A DNA stretch of 64,000 nt from Lophius americanus (GCA_037951165.1 JBBDHG010000008.1:9927501-9991500), one strand, 5' to 3'; positions 47,801 through 60,959 are shown, numbered from the stretch's first letter. Notes: generated by a model not told the origin, from the letters alone. Made by a program: numbers and translations.

Positions 47801-48293
47801 TTTCAAAAACAGAACTTTGCATTTAATTGGACTGTTGTGGCCACACTAACCCACTGCTCCTTAAGTCCCATTTTATGAAATTTAAGGAATTGGTTTAGCA
47901 TAAAATAATGCAAATAATGTTCAGAGCAATCCCAATTTTGAAGGTTACAAGTCTGAATTATTTTAACTTGTTTGTGGGGAGGCTTACACAAACATCGATA
48001 GGCGGGGCTTCTATAAGCTTTTACTTCTGCCTTAGCCTTTCAGTCAAATATATATAATATACATACATACATACATTTAATTATTTCTCTCAAGGATGTT
48101 TTCCCTTACATTTGTTTCTTTGTCTGGTTGCTTGTTGGCAGAATAACACAAACTACTTAATCTTCATAAAACTTGGTAGGATAGTTGAGAATATGAAAAG
48201 GAAGAACCCATTAAATTTTGGAGGGGATCTTGAAAAAGTGACAAACTCTCCTTTCAATTTCTTGAAGAAATGTGCCACTATGGGTCCACATTT
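47801..48293. other. Unannotated DNA with a short ATAC repeat
   Basis: An (ATAC)n run lies at about 48,058-48,076. A possible diverged copy of the unnamed repeat lies at 48,110-48,250. Confidence 0.35.
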
Positions 48294-48557
48294 GATGTCT
48301 CTGTGACATGCTGCATTGATGTCTTAGATGTCTCTGTGACATGTTGCATTGATATCTTTGACGTCTCTGTGACATGTTTCATTGATATCTTTGATGTCTC
48401 TGTGACATGTTTCATTGACGTCTTTGATGTCTCTGTGACATGTTGCATTGACGTCTTTCATGTCTCTCTGACATGCTGCATTGACGTCTTAGATGTCTCT
48501 GTGACACGCTGCATTGATGTCTTTCATGTCGCTGTGATATTTGACCTTGATGTCCTT
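48294..48557 (+). repeat. 33-bp minisatellite, eight copies
   Basis: Each unit follows GATGTCTCTGTGACATGCTG then CATTGATGTCTTA, with 85-97% identity by eye except the more diverged last copy. Since 33 is a multiple of three, the plus strand stays open and would encode an 11-residue repeat (DVSVTCCIDVL). No start context, promoter or homologue supports a gene. Confidence 0.95.
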
Positions 48558-49529
48558 GTGGCATTGGTGACTTTGATATATATTTGAAAAAGCGACATTG
48601 ATGTCACTGATACCTATGCAGCATGTAATAATCCTTTACACTCTATTGTGTTTTGAAAATGCATATATAACTTGAATCTTTTAATATTTTATCTTTTCAT
48701 TTACTTATTAAATATTTGGGTTTATTTGGTTTTTGGGTCCTTAACGACTTCCACATACCTTAATAAAACAAACTCCATTTAACTCTTTGGAGTCTTGGTT
48801 AATTTTGGCTGTTTTTAAATACTTTTAACATTGCCTTTATATACCAAATCAAATGTTTAGCATGGCAATATTGGGTATCTATTTTTGAAACAGTCTAGAC
48901 TGTATTTAATAAAGTGTGGCCAAAAGCACTTATTTATTTTTAGCTTCTGTTTTTCCTCACTTTAACACACACTGCTAAAATTGTAGACAAAAACAACCAA
49001 AAAACTGTATTGAAAAATACAAACTCTTTCACAATCACAAAAATGCTTAAAGTAAAGATTGCAGAAACAAGTAAATAGGTATAATTGAGGTAAAATCATG
49101 TTATATTTGAATATTTACCAGGCATTTTTTTTATTTTTTCTCCAATCTATAATATAATAGGTAGATATTTACACAGGGTGCCTTTCCTGACGTAATCCTT
49201 ATTTATTCTGGCTTGGGACAACCATCCACACTCACATTTACATGGAAGGGAAATGTTGGAGTCACCATTTCTGTCACCAGTACTGTGGGATGATGCTTAG
49301 TACCCAGAAGGAACCAACAAAAATATGGGGAGTACATCCAATCTCCACACAGGAAACCTCAGATAGATCTGAACCTATAAAGTTCTTGCTGTTGGGAGTG
49401 CTATCCACCACGTTACCATACTGCCCTGCCATGTTCCTGTTCTTATTTTTGCAAACCAGTGTACCTGGCATTAATCCTACACATGAAAGGATGATGAGAG
49501 GAATGTTTCAGTAGATGGGGAAAACGGAA
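48558..49529. other. Unannotated DNA downstream of the enkurin-like frame
   Basis: On the minus strand this follows the enkurin-like stop codon. An A-rich tract on that strand (plus-strand TTTTTTTTATTTTTTCTCC at about 49,128-49,143) lies some 390 bases beyond the stop. It could be the remains of a retrocopy poly(A) tail, but could also be ordinary A-rich DNA. Confidence 0.3.
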
Positions 49530-50462
49530 TTAACCAAAAGTTGTACTAGTGTAGAGGGCCTGGAACATCTCAAATAAAGTGATGTCAGTCTCCAACTTTA
49601 TCATTCTTGCTTCTAGAGTCTTCTTGTAGTTCTTCGCCTCGTCACTGGTGGCACGTGAAAGACCCTGGTATTCAATGTGCAGCTGATTCCATTGCTCCCT
49701 CAAGCTCGCCAGGGCACCTTTTTGCCTCGCCTTAGACAAATATTTCCTGGTCTGCGTCCTCGGTTCTTTCAAGGATCTGGTCTTGCGCCACTCCAGGTAG
49801 TGAGGAACTTTTCCAAGATTTCTTTTGTTTATGTACTGGGGGACAAGTCCTGAATTCTCAAGGATCACCCTACGTCCCGCTGAGTCAACGAAAGCCGGCT
49901 CTGGCCTCTTTGTCACAAAAATCTGTTTTATGGCTCTAGTTATACAGTTTATGTCTTTGTGAATGATGGGAGGCGGCGGGTCCATCCGGCTGGGAACAGG
50001 TGGTCTTGTAAAAGTGCAGAGACGAACCACTTTCGAAGATTGTGGCTCTTTTGGTAATATTGGCTGTTTTGAATATTTTTTGAGGTATTTCTCTGGGGAT
50101 GGCATGGGTACTTTTAATGGTCCCAATGTCTTCATTGCAAACAAGGTAACAGGAAGAGGTGGGAAGCGGCTCCAGTGCAATCTTTTCCTTGGTATGTACC
50201 GCCTGAAAGTCATGCTGTTGTCATTGTCCCATCTAAACAACAATTCACCTGAGTCCTTGAGGCTGAATACAGAAAGAGGAGGATATCGTCCTGCAGGTGA
50301 ATCATTGATGGAGATGGTTATGAGATGGTTTGAATGCTGCATTGGCATTTTATTATCCTTTTTTGGGGACTGGCTCATTTCAGTAACAGACAATGACTCT
50401 CCCTTCTCTTTAGAGCCACATTGAGAAGGAAGCCAGTCTTTTCCTTTTTCCATGCTGGACAT
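49530..50462 (-). CDS. Enkurin-like protein in a single exon (probable retrogene)
   Basis: The 310-residue frame is intact. Residues 110-140 (AMKTLGPLKVPMPSPEKYLK, KYSKQP) match the enkurin block MKTMGPAKVEVPSPKxFLKKHSK. Residues 200-228 (SGLVPQYINKRNLGKVP, HYLEWRK) open the C-terminal enkurin domain, which runs to about residue 303 as a charged helix with the LREQWNQLHIEYQGLS pattern (family LKxNWEEVHKEFQSLS). A proline-rich stretch, PPVPSRMDPPPP (154-165), recalls enkurin's SH3-ligand region. Enkurin is an adaptor of sperm and motile cilia that binds TRPC channels and calmodulin and sits inside ciliary doublet microtubules. Vertebrate ENKUR genes have several introns as I recall; none interrupts this frame, hence a processed retrocopy that has kept its reading frame. 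The frame is open 14 codons further upstream to a stop at 50,505-50,507, and the first ~105 residues are longer than and unlike the usual N-terminus. The start is therefore uncertain; a Met at residue 4 or 84 is possible. Confidence 0.8.
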   Translation of the reverse strand: MSSMEKGKDWLPSQCGSKEKGESLSVTEMSQSPKKDNKMPMQHSNHLITISINDSPAGRYPPLSVFSLKDSGELLFRWDNDNSMTFRRYIPRKRLHWSRFPPLPVTLFAMKTLGPLKVPMPSPEKYLKKYSKQPILPKEPQSSKVVRLCTFTRPPVPSRMDPPPPIIHKDINCITRAIKQIFVTKRPEPAFVDSAGRRVILENSGLVPQYINKRNLGKVPHYLEWRKTRSLKEPRTQTRKYLSKARQKGALASLREQWNQLHIEYQGLSRATSDEAKNYKKTLEARMIKLETDITLFEMFQALYTSTTFG

Positions 50463-51519
50463 GGGTGGGAGGTAGTCTTGTTTTTCTTTTTGAGGGACGG
50501 GTTTTCAGCCCTGTTTTGGTATTTGGAAGAGGAGTTTGTTTCTGTGGCAATGGGTAAGGGGAGAATTCCCCAGTCTCTCACCCATACACAGTTATGCCAT
50601 TCACCAGATTTATAGTCGTCCGCGGCCTCTGATGTTAGTATATGATCAAACAACATTGTCCTTTAACACAGCTTTAAAGTCACTTGTCAGTTTCGGTAAA
50701 AACTATGGTTCATAAGGGCCCGAGTACTAAAAGTGTGAGCACTCTATTGAAATGTTATCATTTTTATACTTCTTCCAAATTAAGTGACTTTATTTTGGGG
50801 GAGGGGCTTTCCAAATGCCACAAAATGATGAAACTATATTATCTTGTCAGTAATGGCCCACAATTATGTGTAATTCTAAAATCCTGCTCATTGATGTGAA
50901 AAAATGGCCTGAGATTTTCAAAAGATCCTCCATTTAAAACCTTGATACTCATATACTGCAAGTAGGCTGCAGCATCATCTGTGATCAACGTTCCTTTGAT
51001 GATTGTTTGTACTTCGTTCCTTTGACCGCTGGACGGATGCACTCGTTCTATCCTGTGACATCATCATCAAAATAAAAGGATGGTCAAATGATGCCCAGGC
51101 GCAAGATCACGATCATGCAGGCAATTTATGAGTTTGGTTTTGTAAATAACTCATAAATTAACTCTAAGAGTCCAACAATCTCTATCCGAACACCTGCAAA
51201 CTCAAATTGATACGTAAAAACACTCCCATCCTTGTATTTTTGACATTTCGTGCATTGGAGTATAACAGGATAAATGGGGCGGATATCCTGATCAGCCAAC
51301 ATTTAAACCACTTGCCTAACATTGTGTGCCGTAAGTCACCTTTTAAGCCACTAACACAGCTCTACAATGTTTTATTGAATGACCGCCATGATTTTTTAAT
51401 TTTTTTTAGAATTAACTAGTATCTCTTCCACTGGATTGGATAACACTGGCAAACTTTTGGTCTCTATGTGCATCAATAGACGTTGGGTGACCAGGACCCC
51501 GTTGCTGGTTCCCTAATTG
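50463..51519. other. Upstream region of the enkurin-like frame
   Basis: On the minus strand, a second frame (50,375-50,656) overlaps the N-terminus of the enkurin-like frame out of phase and could be a 5' leader or a frameshifted N-terminal extension. Nothing else was recognised with confidence. Confidence 0.3.
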
Positions 51520-51720
51520 TCCTTCTTTGGGCCGTGTCCCAACCTGATGATCGGAAAGTAGCTGGTTCGAGCCCCAGCAAGTCTACATGTAGATTTTAAA
51601 TACTAAATCTGCTCCAAGGGGACTGCAAATAGCTGCCTACTGCTCCTCAGGGGTGGGTTAAATGCAGATAACCAATTTTGCTGTATTGTACTGTGATAAA
51701 TGAAGGCTTCTTCTTCATAA
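51520..51720 (+). mobile_element. tRNA-derived SINE
   Basis: A B-box-like GGTTCGAGCCCC (51,564-51,575) is followed by the body of a widespread fish SINE: CTGCCTACTGCTCCTCAGG, GGGTTAAATGCAGATAACCA and TTTTGCTGTATTGTACTGTG with a short GATAAATGAAGGC end. The A box is degraded. The tail differs from the L2-tailed copies at 42.1, 58.2 and 61.0 kb, so this is a separate SINE family. Confidence 0.75.
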
Positions 51721-54700
51721 TAATTGTTAAATTATCAAAGTTATTCTGACTTTCCATGTCGGTGGATATAATAATATGGCTCTTTTTTTTTTTTTTTACC
51801 TCCAACTAGATCACAGGTCATTTAATACATTCACTTTAACTCAACATGATAGACAAACATTTCATTAAACATTTACATTTACCTGTAATTAAAATCATTA
51901 AATGAATACTTTTAGACTTTATATTAAGTTTGTTGTAAATGTAGTATAGCCTAATTTGCAGGCCTTACTACATTTGAATTCATATATACAGACATTCATA
52001 AATGATTATGGCAAAGTAGAATTGGTAGTTGAGCAGCAGAATCTGTGTTTGTGTGTGTGTGTGTGTGTGTGTGAGTTTGTGTGTTTATGTGCTCTCCAGA
52101 GAGACCTCACAGCGGGCTAAAACCATTATGATCTGTTTACATACAGCCTCACCAGAGACACTTCCTACAGTCAAACTGACCATGAAATGTCCCTTCTGGT
52201 CCGCTTCGAACATCTTCAAAGGGAAACAAGCTACAGACTCTCACCAGTGCGGAACCCAAAATTGCTGCCACATTGCGGTGTTGAACCCTCGGCTGCTCTT
52301 ACTGTGGTTCAGCGACCCTGACACTGGTCCAGCAGACACTCTCTTGTGAATAACACAAAGTCAGAAAGCCTTGTTTGTCAGGACAGAAGGGGGAAATCAT
52401 TGGTGGCTTTTTATTCATCGATCACTCAGTAAAGCCCAGGGAGATATATCTTTTTAGTCATATAGTCTCTTAGGAGCAAACCTTTTCACATAAACCGCGC
52501 TGTCTGTGTAGCTCAGCTGGTGATTTGCTGCATCCAACTTTGATTTATTTTAATTTCATGCCTAATTACTTTATCCCCCACATCACTGAACTATGAGTCC
52601 ATATGATGCTGTAGCTGATAAGGTTTCTAGAGTGCTTTGAGAGAAGGCATATTTCTTTCTGAGAATGCTGCAATGCTGTCAAGTGCCAGAAATGTAACTT
52701 TAAATAAAGGCCCATTTATATTCTGTGTAAAAACTGGACGAAAGAATGACATAAACCTACTTTGTACAGTGTGTTGATCATTTTCTTGATATCTAATTCT
52801 AACCCTTCACTTCCCTCCTCATGGTGTCTGTTTGTTAGACACATCTCTGGCAAAATGAAAGGTAATAACATTTGTTATTTAAGTGTGTATTTGTGACATG
52901 TTGACAGCAGCCCTAATGTTACAATAAGGAAGTGGAACAACTATTACAATGTAGAAAATAGAATAGAGCCTACAATGGCGTAGATACAAAAGTTAAATGG
53001 TCTTATTTATATACATTAATTTATAAAGAGATGAGAAGGAATCAGACATATTAAAACACTTAAAATTGATGAATCACTGATGTAAGTCTTAATATAAAGA
53101 AAATATATTTGAATTTCTTAAAAGGGATTTAAAGACATTTTATATCAGGACATGTGTCTGCATCCATGCTGTGTTCATTTGAGGTTTTGTTTGTAAACAA
53201 CTGAGCCACCAGGCCAAGAGACAGGATGGAGATTTGTTTAATGACGCCAGAGGAGAGGGAGAAAGACAGAAGGCCCGAATTAGAAGCAGACTAAACAATG
53301 CTACATATTTTGGGCAGCAATGTGTTGAACATTCGTCTTAATGAAGTGCCCTTTAGAGAGTTTGAATGTGCTGTGAAGCGGACTCTGACATCTGATGTTA
53401 CTCAATATCTGAGGCTGTTGTTGATATCTGCTCACATAAACTTGTTGCATCAACTTGTTACATCACACTGACGTAACTTTACTTTTGCTGATGTATATTT
53501 TACTGGACTTCTAGTTGTTTGTTGCTGCTTTCATGCCATACCAACCACCATCCAATCACAAATAAGTCTTCACCCATTGACCAACTTCATCATTCAGCGT
53601 CTTCAGCTTCAGCAGAGTCATCGGCCACAACTGCCCATTGATCACGACTTCTCTTTCTACAGATCACATACTTTCTCCTGTACTAAGAAACATTTATGTC
53701 AGGTCAATCTATGCTGAATTGTTCATCTGCTCAACAATATCTTAAAGCTTATACGTTTCCTATATCAGCAACGAAACATAAGTACTTACAGGCTGGGTGC
53801 TTTTAGGATCTTAATAAATGAGTTCATGTTTGAGGCTAGGCCTTTGGGTGTTTAGGGAGTTGTAAATGATGTTACAGTAGTTGGTCTTAACTCAGTCTCT
53901 TTTTCAAATTCAATAATGCCTGAATGATGTTCAAGGTCTGCGGATGGCATACACTTCAGAGAATCACACCAGATCAGGATCAGACATGAGGGTGTTTACA
54001 CTGCCGTCAGGTTCCTGTCACTGCTGATAAATACCGATATGAGTACTACAATGTTATTCGATCCAGGAATGACTGCTAGCTGCACACCTTCTCATTGAAG
54101 AACAGCCGGATGCTTGTGGGTAAGACTGGAAGGAAAAACATCGAACAGCAATAAAGTAATAACACGATCAAGTAGTAGAAAAGCTTGTTTCAGCTGCATT
54201 CATGAAAAGCAGTCCGTAATTTTTTGTGATTGAACGCCACAAATCAGCCTCAGATTGTGGATATTCCATAACATCCACCTCCATGACACCATCTGGAGTG
54301 TCTTGATCTTGTACACATCAGACTTTAAACTTGATTTGTTTGTTGATTTATGACGATTTCTATTGAGTACGAAAGAAAATAGGACCTAACAAAGGATTTA
54401 CAATAGTCTCTGCGGGTTAATAGAGAGATACAAAAATATTTCCCACAGAGGGAATTTACCCCACTTCATACAAGGAAAAATAGAGAAGGAAAAAAAGAAT
54501 AATTTTTGTAAGTTTTATAAACAAAGAGTTAAACAACCTGACATTTTCAACTGTTTAACCGTTTTTCTTATCGTCATGCATATTTTATTTCATTCAAATG
54601 ACTTTGAAAAAGGTCAAAAAGCCACGGAGAAGTTTTAAAACACAAGCAGAAATGTGTAATTTTTGAAGTGTACTTGTTGACCTTTTATCAATCTTGATAA

Positions 54701-55479
54701 CTTTTTTATATCCTTAGCTGTACTTTTGTGGACTGAGATATGATTGTTGTCTTAGTAAATTATATATTTAAAACATAATAGTCATAAATATCAGCTGGCT
54801 TTCACACCATTAAAACTCGATTTTCGATTTGTAAAGACTATACCCTCTTTAATCGCAGAATAATGGCAGAATGACAGGAAAAACCTTTAAGTTAAATTTT
54901 GCCTAAAAGTTTAAAAACATAAGCAAAGTAAAGATGAGATGTTTACCTGTAAAATGTAACTTTTTTCTGTGAGGAGATATAGATAGACCCTTCCCCTTAT
55001 CTAATCTGTTCCATACAGATTGTAATGGATGGACAGAACAAAGTTTCCCTTTATTGCCTCTTTGGCGATGTCAGGTCCTGTTTGGTGTTACTTGGGATAA
55101 ATATGATCCCGGAAAACCATCCAGGAGAGACAGTTTGATGCTTTAGGCATCCATTGCAGGGAAATGTTGGGCCTTGAGATCCATATGGATGTTACTCTGA
55201 AATCACAAACATTCAAAACCCTAATGGCAGAGGCGTCTTTCAGCTGGATAAAATGTTGCGCCATTCTGTGCAAAAATGGTTTGAGGGAACACAACAACGA
55301 GTTCAAGGTGTTGACTTGGCCTCCAGGTCCCCAAACCTCATAGTATAGTATAGACATAGTATTAGGGGGTGGTTAAAATGTTATCGCTAATCAGTGTAAA
55401 TTTTGACTTTTGTTCCAAACTTTAGTTTCCTCCTTTCAAGATCAACTAGACATATCGTATCGACCTTGAACACAATGGG
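51721..55479. other. Gene-poor DNA
   Basis: It contains a (GT)n run at 52,050-52,072. The part 52,090-52,350 is more GC-rich but has no recognised protein. A TAGCTCAGCTGG word at 52,509-52,520 matches a tRNA A box, but no B box follows. 52,530-52,720 has homeodomain-type words (CATGCCTAATTACTTTATCC) and might be regulatory. Confidence 0.3.
52050..52072 (+). repeat. Short (GT)n microsatellite
   Basis: About 11 GT units with a flanking TTTGTGTGTTT stretch. Confidence 0.9.
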
Positions 55480-55800
55480 TTTATCGCCTGAAAAGTCCCC
55501 AAATTACCTGTTATAATCCTGCTGATTGTACTCCTCAAACTAAATGTTAAGTTATTTCCAAAAGAAGTTTTTTTGGTAAGAAAAGACCCCCAGTGAGTAA
55601 ATTTCAATTTATTAGAGTAAAATATGATAGAAGACAGATTTCCTCGAGACGATTCATATTCATCAAAATTGTACTCTAAAACCTCCAGATAGTGTTGAAA
55701 ATCTAAAACCAACCATTCCCCAAATCAGACCAGTTCTTCCTCGCACTAAAGTCAATTATTTGTGTAAAATTTGAAAATGATCCATAAATAGTTTTTAAAG
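55480..55800 (+). repeat. Unnamed dispersed repeat, modules 2 and 1 (forward)
   Basis: Module 2 lies at about 55,585-55,680 (TTATTAGAGTAAAATATGAT, AGAAGACAGATTTCCTCGAG, ACGATTCATATTCATC). Module 1 is at 55,711-55,795 (CCCAAATCAGACCAGTTCTT, CCTCGCACTAAAGT, AAATTTGAAAATGATCCATA). This is the most complete forward copy and defines the order of the family. Confidence 0.7.
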
Positions 55801-58234
55801 TTACCATGTCAACATGAAGGATCCTTACTTTTGGGGGAGAAAATAATTAGTTTTTAAGGTTTAGTGATTCACAGGTCGAATGTTGGGACTGAGGTAAAAA
55901 CAAATTGTTAATATTTCAAAGAATTCCTGATGAATTAAACCGTTGCATTGATAGAGAAGAAATGTATATTTGCAGACGTTGGTGAAAGTGTTACCGCAAC
56001 TGTTTTCCAACCATCTGATCTTATCTTCCTCTTCTATAGCTTGCCATCAATCCTTCACTGCTCTCCCTCTTGATGACCACTCAAGCCCCCCCCCCCAGTA
56101 CTAATCACACACTCAATTATGCCCTCTCCCTCTCGATCTCCATTGTTCCTGATGATCCCAATCAGAGCCATTCAAGTCTGTAGAACAATAATTGATTGAC
56201 CCAGTTCTCTCCATGTACCTATTTTTTTCTTCTGTTGTATCAAAGGTTTGTTTCTGCAGGTCATCACCCAACAAGAAGCTTTGTTCCAGCTACATTCCAC
56301 TTGAACCAAAAGGGAAAATGACTCCTCTGAACCCACAGTGAGGCTAAAGAAAGGAGAGGAAGAAAAGCACAAGATTGGTAGAAGAGTGATAAATATGCAA
56401 TGTATAACTGAGTGAGTAACTTAAAAGATGAGAGTATATCGTTTGGTTTTGCAAATGGTCACCTGGGTAAAAGTCAGTAAAATTTTGTAACCAATTGACA
56501 ACTGACCTTTTTTCTCTAAGACCTTTGCAAAAAAAAAATGTACAGAAAAAACAGTTTGGATGACATGAAATGATAGTAAAAAAAAAACTTTGTTGTACAA
56601 ACAAGCAAAATGTATAACACATCATTTAATGAGATCAAGCAGCCGTGTGACAGTTGGGCCATGGTCCAGTATCATTTATGGGATTTTTGATAATCTCAGA
56701 GGCAGGATGTAAACTTAAAAGACAATGTAGCTACTTAGCTAACTTGAAAACTAATCTCATGGGCACTGTGTGGTGCAGTTCTGGGGATCAAGGCCAAAAC
56801 AGATCCAACACTTTTCTTAACCACTCGGTCACATAAAAAATATGAAAAAGAAATGATGTGTCAACAACAAAAGGCTTTTTCGATTTTTTCACATCTCGTT
56901 GGATCATCAAACTGATTATGACATGTTTAGCGCCACAGTCCACTTAAAACAAAGCCTTGTTAGAATTAGGAGCACACTGTAATAGACTGCTAGGAGAAAA
57001 CTCTGAGACTGACTTTGCTATCACAACACCAGCTGCTGTGCTAATCAGCACTTCCCATAATGTTCCTTGTCTCGATCGGCAACACCTCTCTGTAGGATCT
57101 AATGGCAACCAGCAGCCCCCGCTGAATGCTTGGATTACATGGCAGTACAGAGCTGGCTTCGCAAAAATAGTGTCACTTTCTGCAAACGAAAACTTCCAAT
57201 TGTTTCTTTCTGTTTACGTCAACCATACCATACAAATATCAGGCTTGGTTTCAGGGAGAGAATCGTAAGAGGGAGGTCGTCCTTCATAACCTACCACCAG
57301 ATTGCAGATCAGTATCAAGATGAAAGCTTTGATTTGGCCACTTATTCTGCCTTTTCCTTCCTTTTCCTTCTCTTTGATAAGAGCCCCATGTGCCAAAGAG
57401 GCACAATGAGACTCAAGTACCTGAGTGAGCAATTCTCAAAAATAGCATAGGCCTACCCTTTGAGTACTATCACTATAGACACCTTTGATCGCAGCAGCTA
57501 ATAATGTTCCAAAGCCCAACCAAAATCCTGCAGAAAATGTTGAAATATGTATTTACTACATGATAGTGAAAATACTAACTTTTGACAATTTCCTCTTAAG
57601 CTATGTATTCTAATCCTATAATTTATGATTTTAAAGTAAGAGGTCCATGTTCTTCAGTCTCAACTGCATCATGGAAAAATTAAAGAAACAAGTGATTTCT
57701 GGAAATTGGTATGCGTCCCTGATGTCCTCAATTGAGCCAAATGAAAGTCCCTTTTCTTGACATTGCATAGATGGTTTTATAAAGTTGTCATCTAGTCACA
57801 GCTGATTTTGCTCATCAATGGACATCCAGATAATAGTCTGGCCCAATGAATTAGATATCCACGTGTTTTTACATCCAAATATGTCCGGTGCTCTGTGAGT
57901 AGCAGTAAGAGATTACAATTATTAACATGCATATGCATAAATTGACCATAAAATTAAAACTACATCCTTACTGCTGTGTAATACACTTGTCAGTAGTTTA
58001 AAATGTATGGCTACAAATGTATATCATTATAAATACAGTTGATTATTCACAAATACTTTTCAAATTAATTAATGTTTTAAAAAACAATTTATCCAGCCCA
58101 TATATGTTGTGTACACCTGACTTGTATGTTGTCCTGTTGCTCTCTTACAGACTTAAAGCTTTGCTTGAGGTACCTAAATATGCATTTTTTCTTCATCTTG
58201 CATCACAGCTCTGCTATAAGAGTTATACTCATTA
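55801..58234. other. Gene-poor DNA
   Basis: An 11-C run lies at about 56,086-56,096. The longest frame (56,957-57,268) has no recognisable domain. Confidence 0.3.
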
Positions 58235-58455
58235 ATTCATTATCGGTATTGGCTTATCCAGTTCAGAGTCGTGAAGGGCTGGAGCCTATTCCAGCTGTCA
58301 CGGGGTGAATGTCTGGGTACACCCTGGATGACAGCCTGCCAGTTCATCAAAGCAAGGCCATAAGACCATGAGGCAGCAGCAATTCATGCTCACATATACT
58401 CCTACGGGTAATTTAAGGTCACCAATCCATTACACAAGGTAGGTAAAAGGGAAAT
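58235..58455 (-). mobile_element. L2-like SINE tail, reversed
   Basis: The plus strand reads GGGCTGGAGCCTATTCCAGCT, then GGGTACACCCTGGATGACAG, then CATGAGGCAGCA and GGTAATTTAAGGTCACCAAT. This is the inverse of the L2-derived tail and body seen forward at 42.1 kb. It is preceded by TTAATTCATTATCGGTATTGG, matching the inverse of the element's 3' end (CATTCATTCATT type). Confidence 0.75.
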
Positions 58456-60959
58456 TGAATCCATGCATTGAAAAACATTGAGGTATTCATATAACTTAAC
58501 TCTTATTAAAAACTGTCAAGTGGCATTATACCAAAACTGGTTTTGCAATATATTCTATTGACATTATTTCCTCAACTGTTTTTACAATGTTAATGAATGT
58601 TAACATTTTAGCTTCATTTTTTATTAAATTGTAAAATAGGCTATCAAATAATGACACCCTCTATTTTTGAATATCTTGTGACATCTTTCTAAATGAACAG
58701 GCCACATACTCCTTTCTTTCAGGACAATACACATATAATAATAATAATAATACATTTAATTTATAATGCACTTTACATATTTCTTGCTGTGGGTCTCAAC
58801 TCGCACTCGCCACACTGGGCCGACCTGCAGCGTTGAGGATGAAAACACTGAACCTCCTGCTCTGTCTCAGAACATTAAAACAAGACTTTAGACCAGACAC
58901 ATGCGCTGAGGCATGCAGGCAGGCCTGTGGGGAATTAAACACACAACAGCACTCATGCATGCATATGCGCATACTATACAGCGTGTGGAAACACACACTC
59001 GTCAAAACGGGAGAATGGAAGCTAAATCACTAGCTAAAAGGGTTCTACCTCGAGTGTGTTGGTTGGTGTAGGTTTTGGGAATGAGATCACGGCTGGATCT
59101 AAGATCTGATTACTCCTGGATGACCGACGCCTGCAAAGCACTCTTCCTCAACTAATGCCTGCATGACCGGAATGAGGAGAAATCACCACTGTGTGAGTGT
59201 GTGTGTTGGTGTGTATGACTGTGTGTGTTTGTGCCGGGTAAGATACCTGTGTGTGAGAGAGTACAAGCTTCTTTCTAGGCATTTTCAAGAGTGACTAGAG
59301 GTCAATGAGGGAGCCTCTCACAAACATTATAAATCCACAGAATAAAGATGCTCTACAATAATATACAAATATTTTCCCAGTAAATCCAAGTATCAAGTAT
59401 TGGCTGTTCTCATTCTCAAAAGTCCTGGGCTTTGCTTGATACGATGGAACCACAACCCAAAATGTCTCATCAGGTACCGACTTGCCTGTCACCACTGATA
59501 TTTGGACTAGCTGCATGCATGTCAAATCTTACTGATTATCTGCAATTAAACGGCCATATGGAAATTAATACGGTTTCTAACAGGAGAATTCAGGGGCCAC
59601 CTGTATTGTCAAAGGTGTCAAACACCTTATTTTATCCTAGAGAGAGCGTCATACAAGTAGTCAAGCAGATCTGGCGATCGGCATCATAGTTTCAGACCTG
59701 CCAGTGAACCTTTATTAATTTGTCAGTTTCACAAATTGTTGCTACTTTTATAATTTCATTAAGTCTTTTTCTAAAAGACTTACATGTGTGAATCTGATGA
59801 AGGTGACATCTGGAATGTAGAAGTTCTAGCCCAATGTCTGCTGCGGTGTGAACATGCCATGGAGCGATGATTTTAATCCGTTTCAAGCAGTTTCCAGGTT
59901 TGCATATTAGCCAAGCAATGGTGGGTTTGATGATACACTCACACGCAAACAGCTGAAAAATGCAGAGATTGAACTTGCCCTTTACCAAAGTCCTCTCATA
60001 CAGCATTCAAATGTTATAACATAATACGTTTCCTTTATTCTGTTGCGTGTCTTGTGCGGTTCAAATCCACAGCGGGATTATTGACAGGTTCCATTTGAGT
60101 TAGATGGAGGCAGTGACACATTTGCTCAGGAAAGCACAGATAAATTCTAAAAAATGTGATGATGTGATGTCCCAACACCTTTCTCTCAAAACACTAACTA
60201 ACACTTTTCAGATTTTTTTGTACAGTAGCTTGTAGCAGTAGTACTTCTATGGGATCAGACCATAAGGGCTAGCCTTCTGTTCACATGCACATCAGTGAGG
60301 CTTGGGTGCCCATTAACTTGTCCCAAAATAGCTCTTTTGGTTGGTTCGGAATCATTTCAGACCAGTGATAACCAACAAGACTTGCAGTTCGGAGATGCAC
60401 AGAATGTCGTCTAGCCATTACAATTTATCCCCTTGTCATTAAACAGTTCTTAAGCTTGACCATTTTTCTCCTTCTAGAACCTTATCTTTGAGGAAAAAAT
60501 GTTCACTTGCTGCTAAATACAGTATATTCCACACATTAAGAAGTGATGTGCCTGATAAACAATTATTTTGACTTCACCTGCCATTGGTTGTAATATTATG
60601 GCTCATCGTGTATATGGATGCTGATAGGAATTAGCCAAAAAAGGACTGTCGACTTCAAGTTGCTTTGAGAAATGAAATGAATCAGACAAATATCACACTG
60701 CATTTTGAGCAAAGGTGACATTTTGGTACAAATTTAACTAGCAGTTTATGTAATACAGTTTTAATCCCTGTGGATGCAAGCTGAAGAAAGGCCTTTGATG
60801 GAATGCAGCTTCCAGAGGGCAGAATTCCTCTGGAAGGAAACCTAGAATTGTTTTCTACGAAAACTCCTTTTAATTACTAATATATTCATTGTTAGTGTTT
60901 ACATCCAATATCCTGGATATGATAGTGATTTTGTTTTTTTAGTTTCTCCACTTGTGAAC
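58456..60959. other. Gene-poor DNA
   Basis: It contains an (ATA)n run at 58,736-58,752 and an imperfect GTGTGT region at 59,193-59,230. No gene was recognised. Confidence 0.3.

Noticed and set aside
48270..48587. 105-codon frame with an 11-residue repeat
   Set aside because: It is produced by the 33-bp minisatellite; no promoter, homologue or start context.
52509..52520. TAGCTCAGCTGG, an exact tRNA A-box word
   Set aside because: No B box, anticodon arm or acceptor pairing follows, so it is not a tRNA gene.
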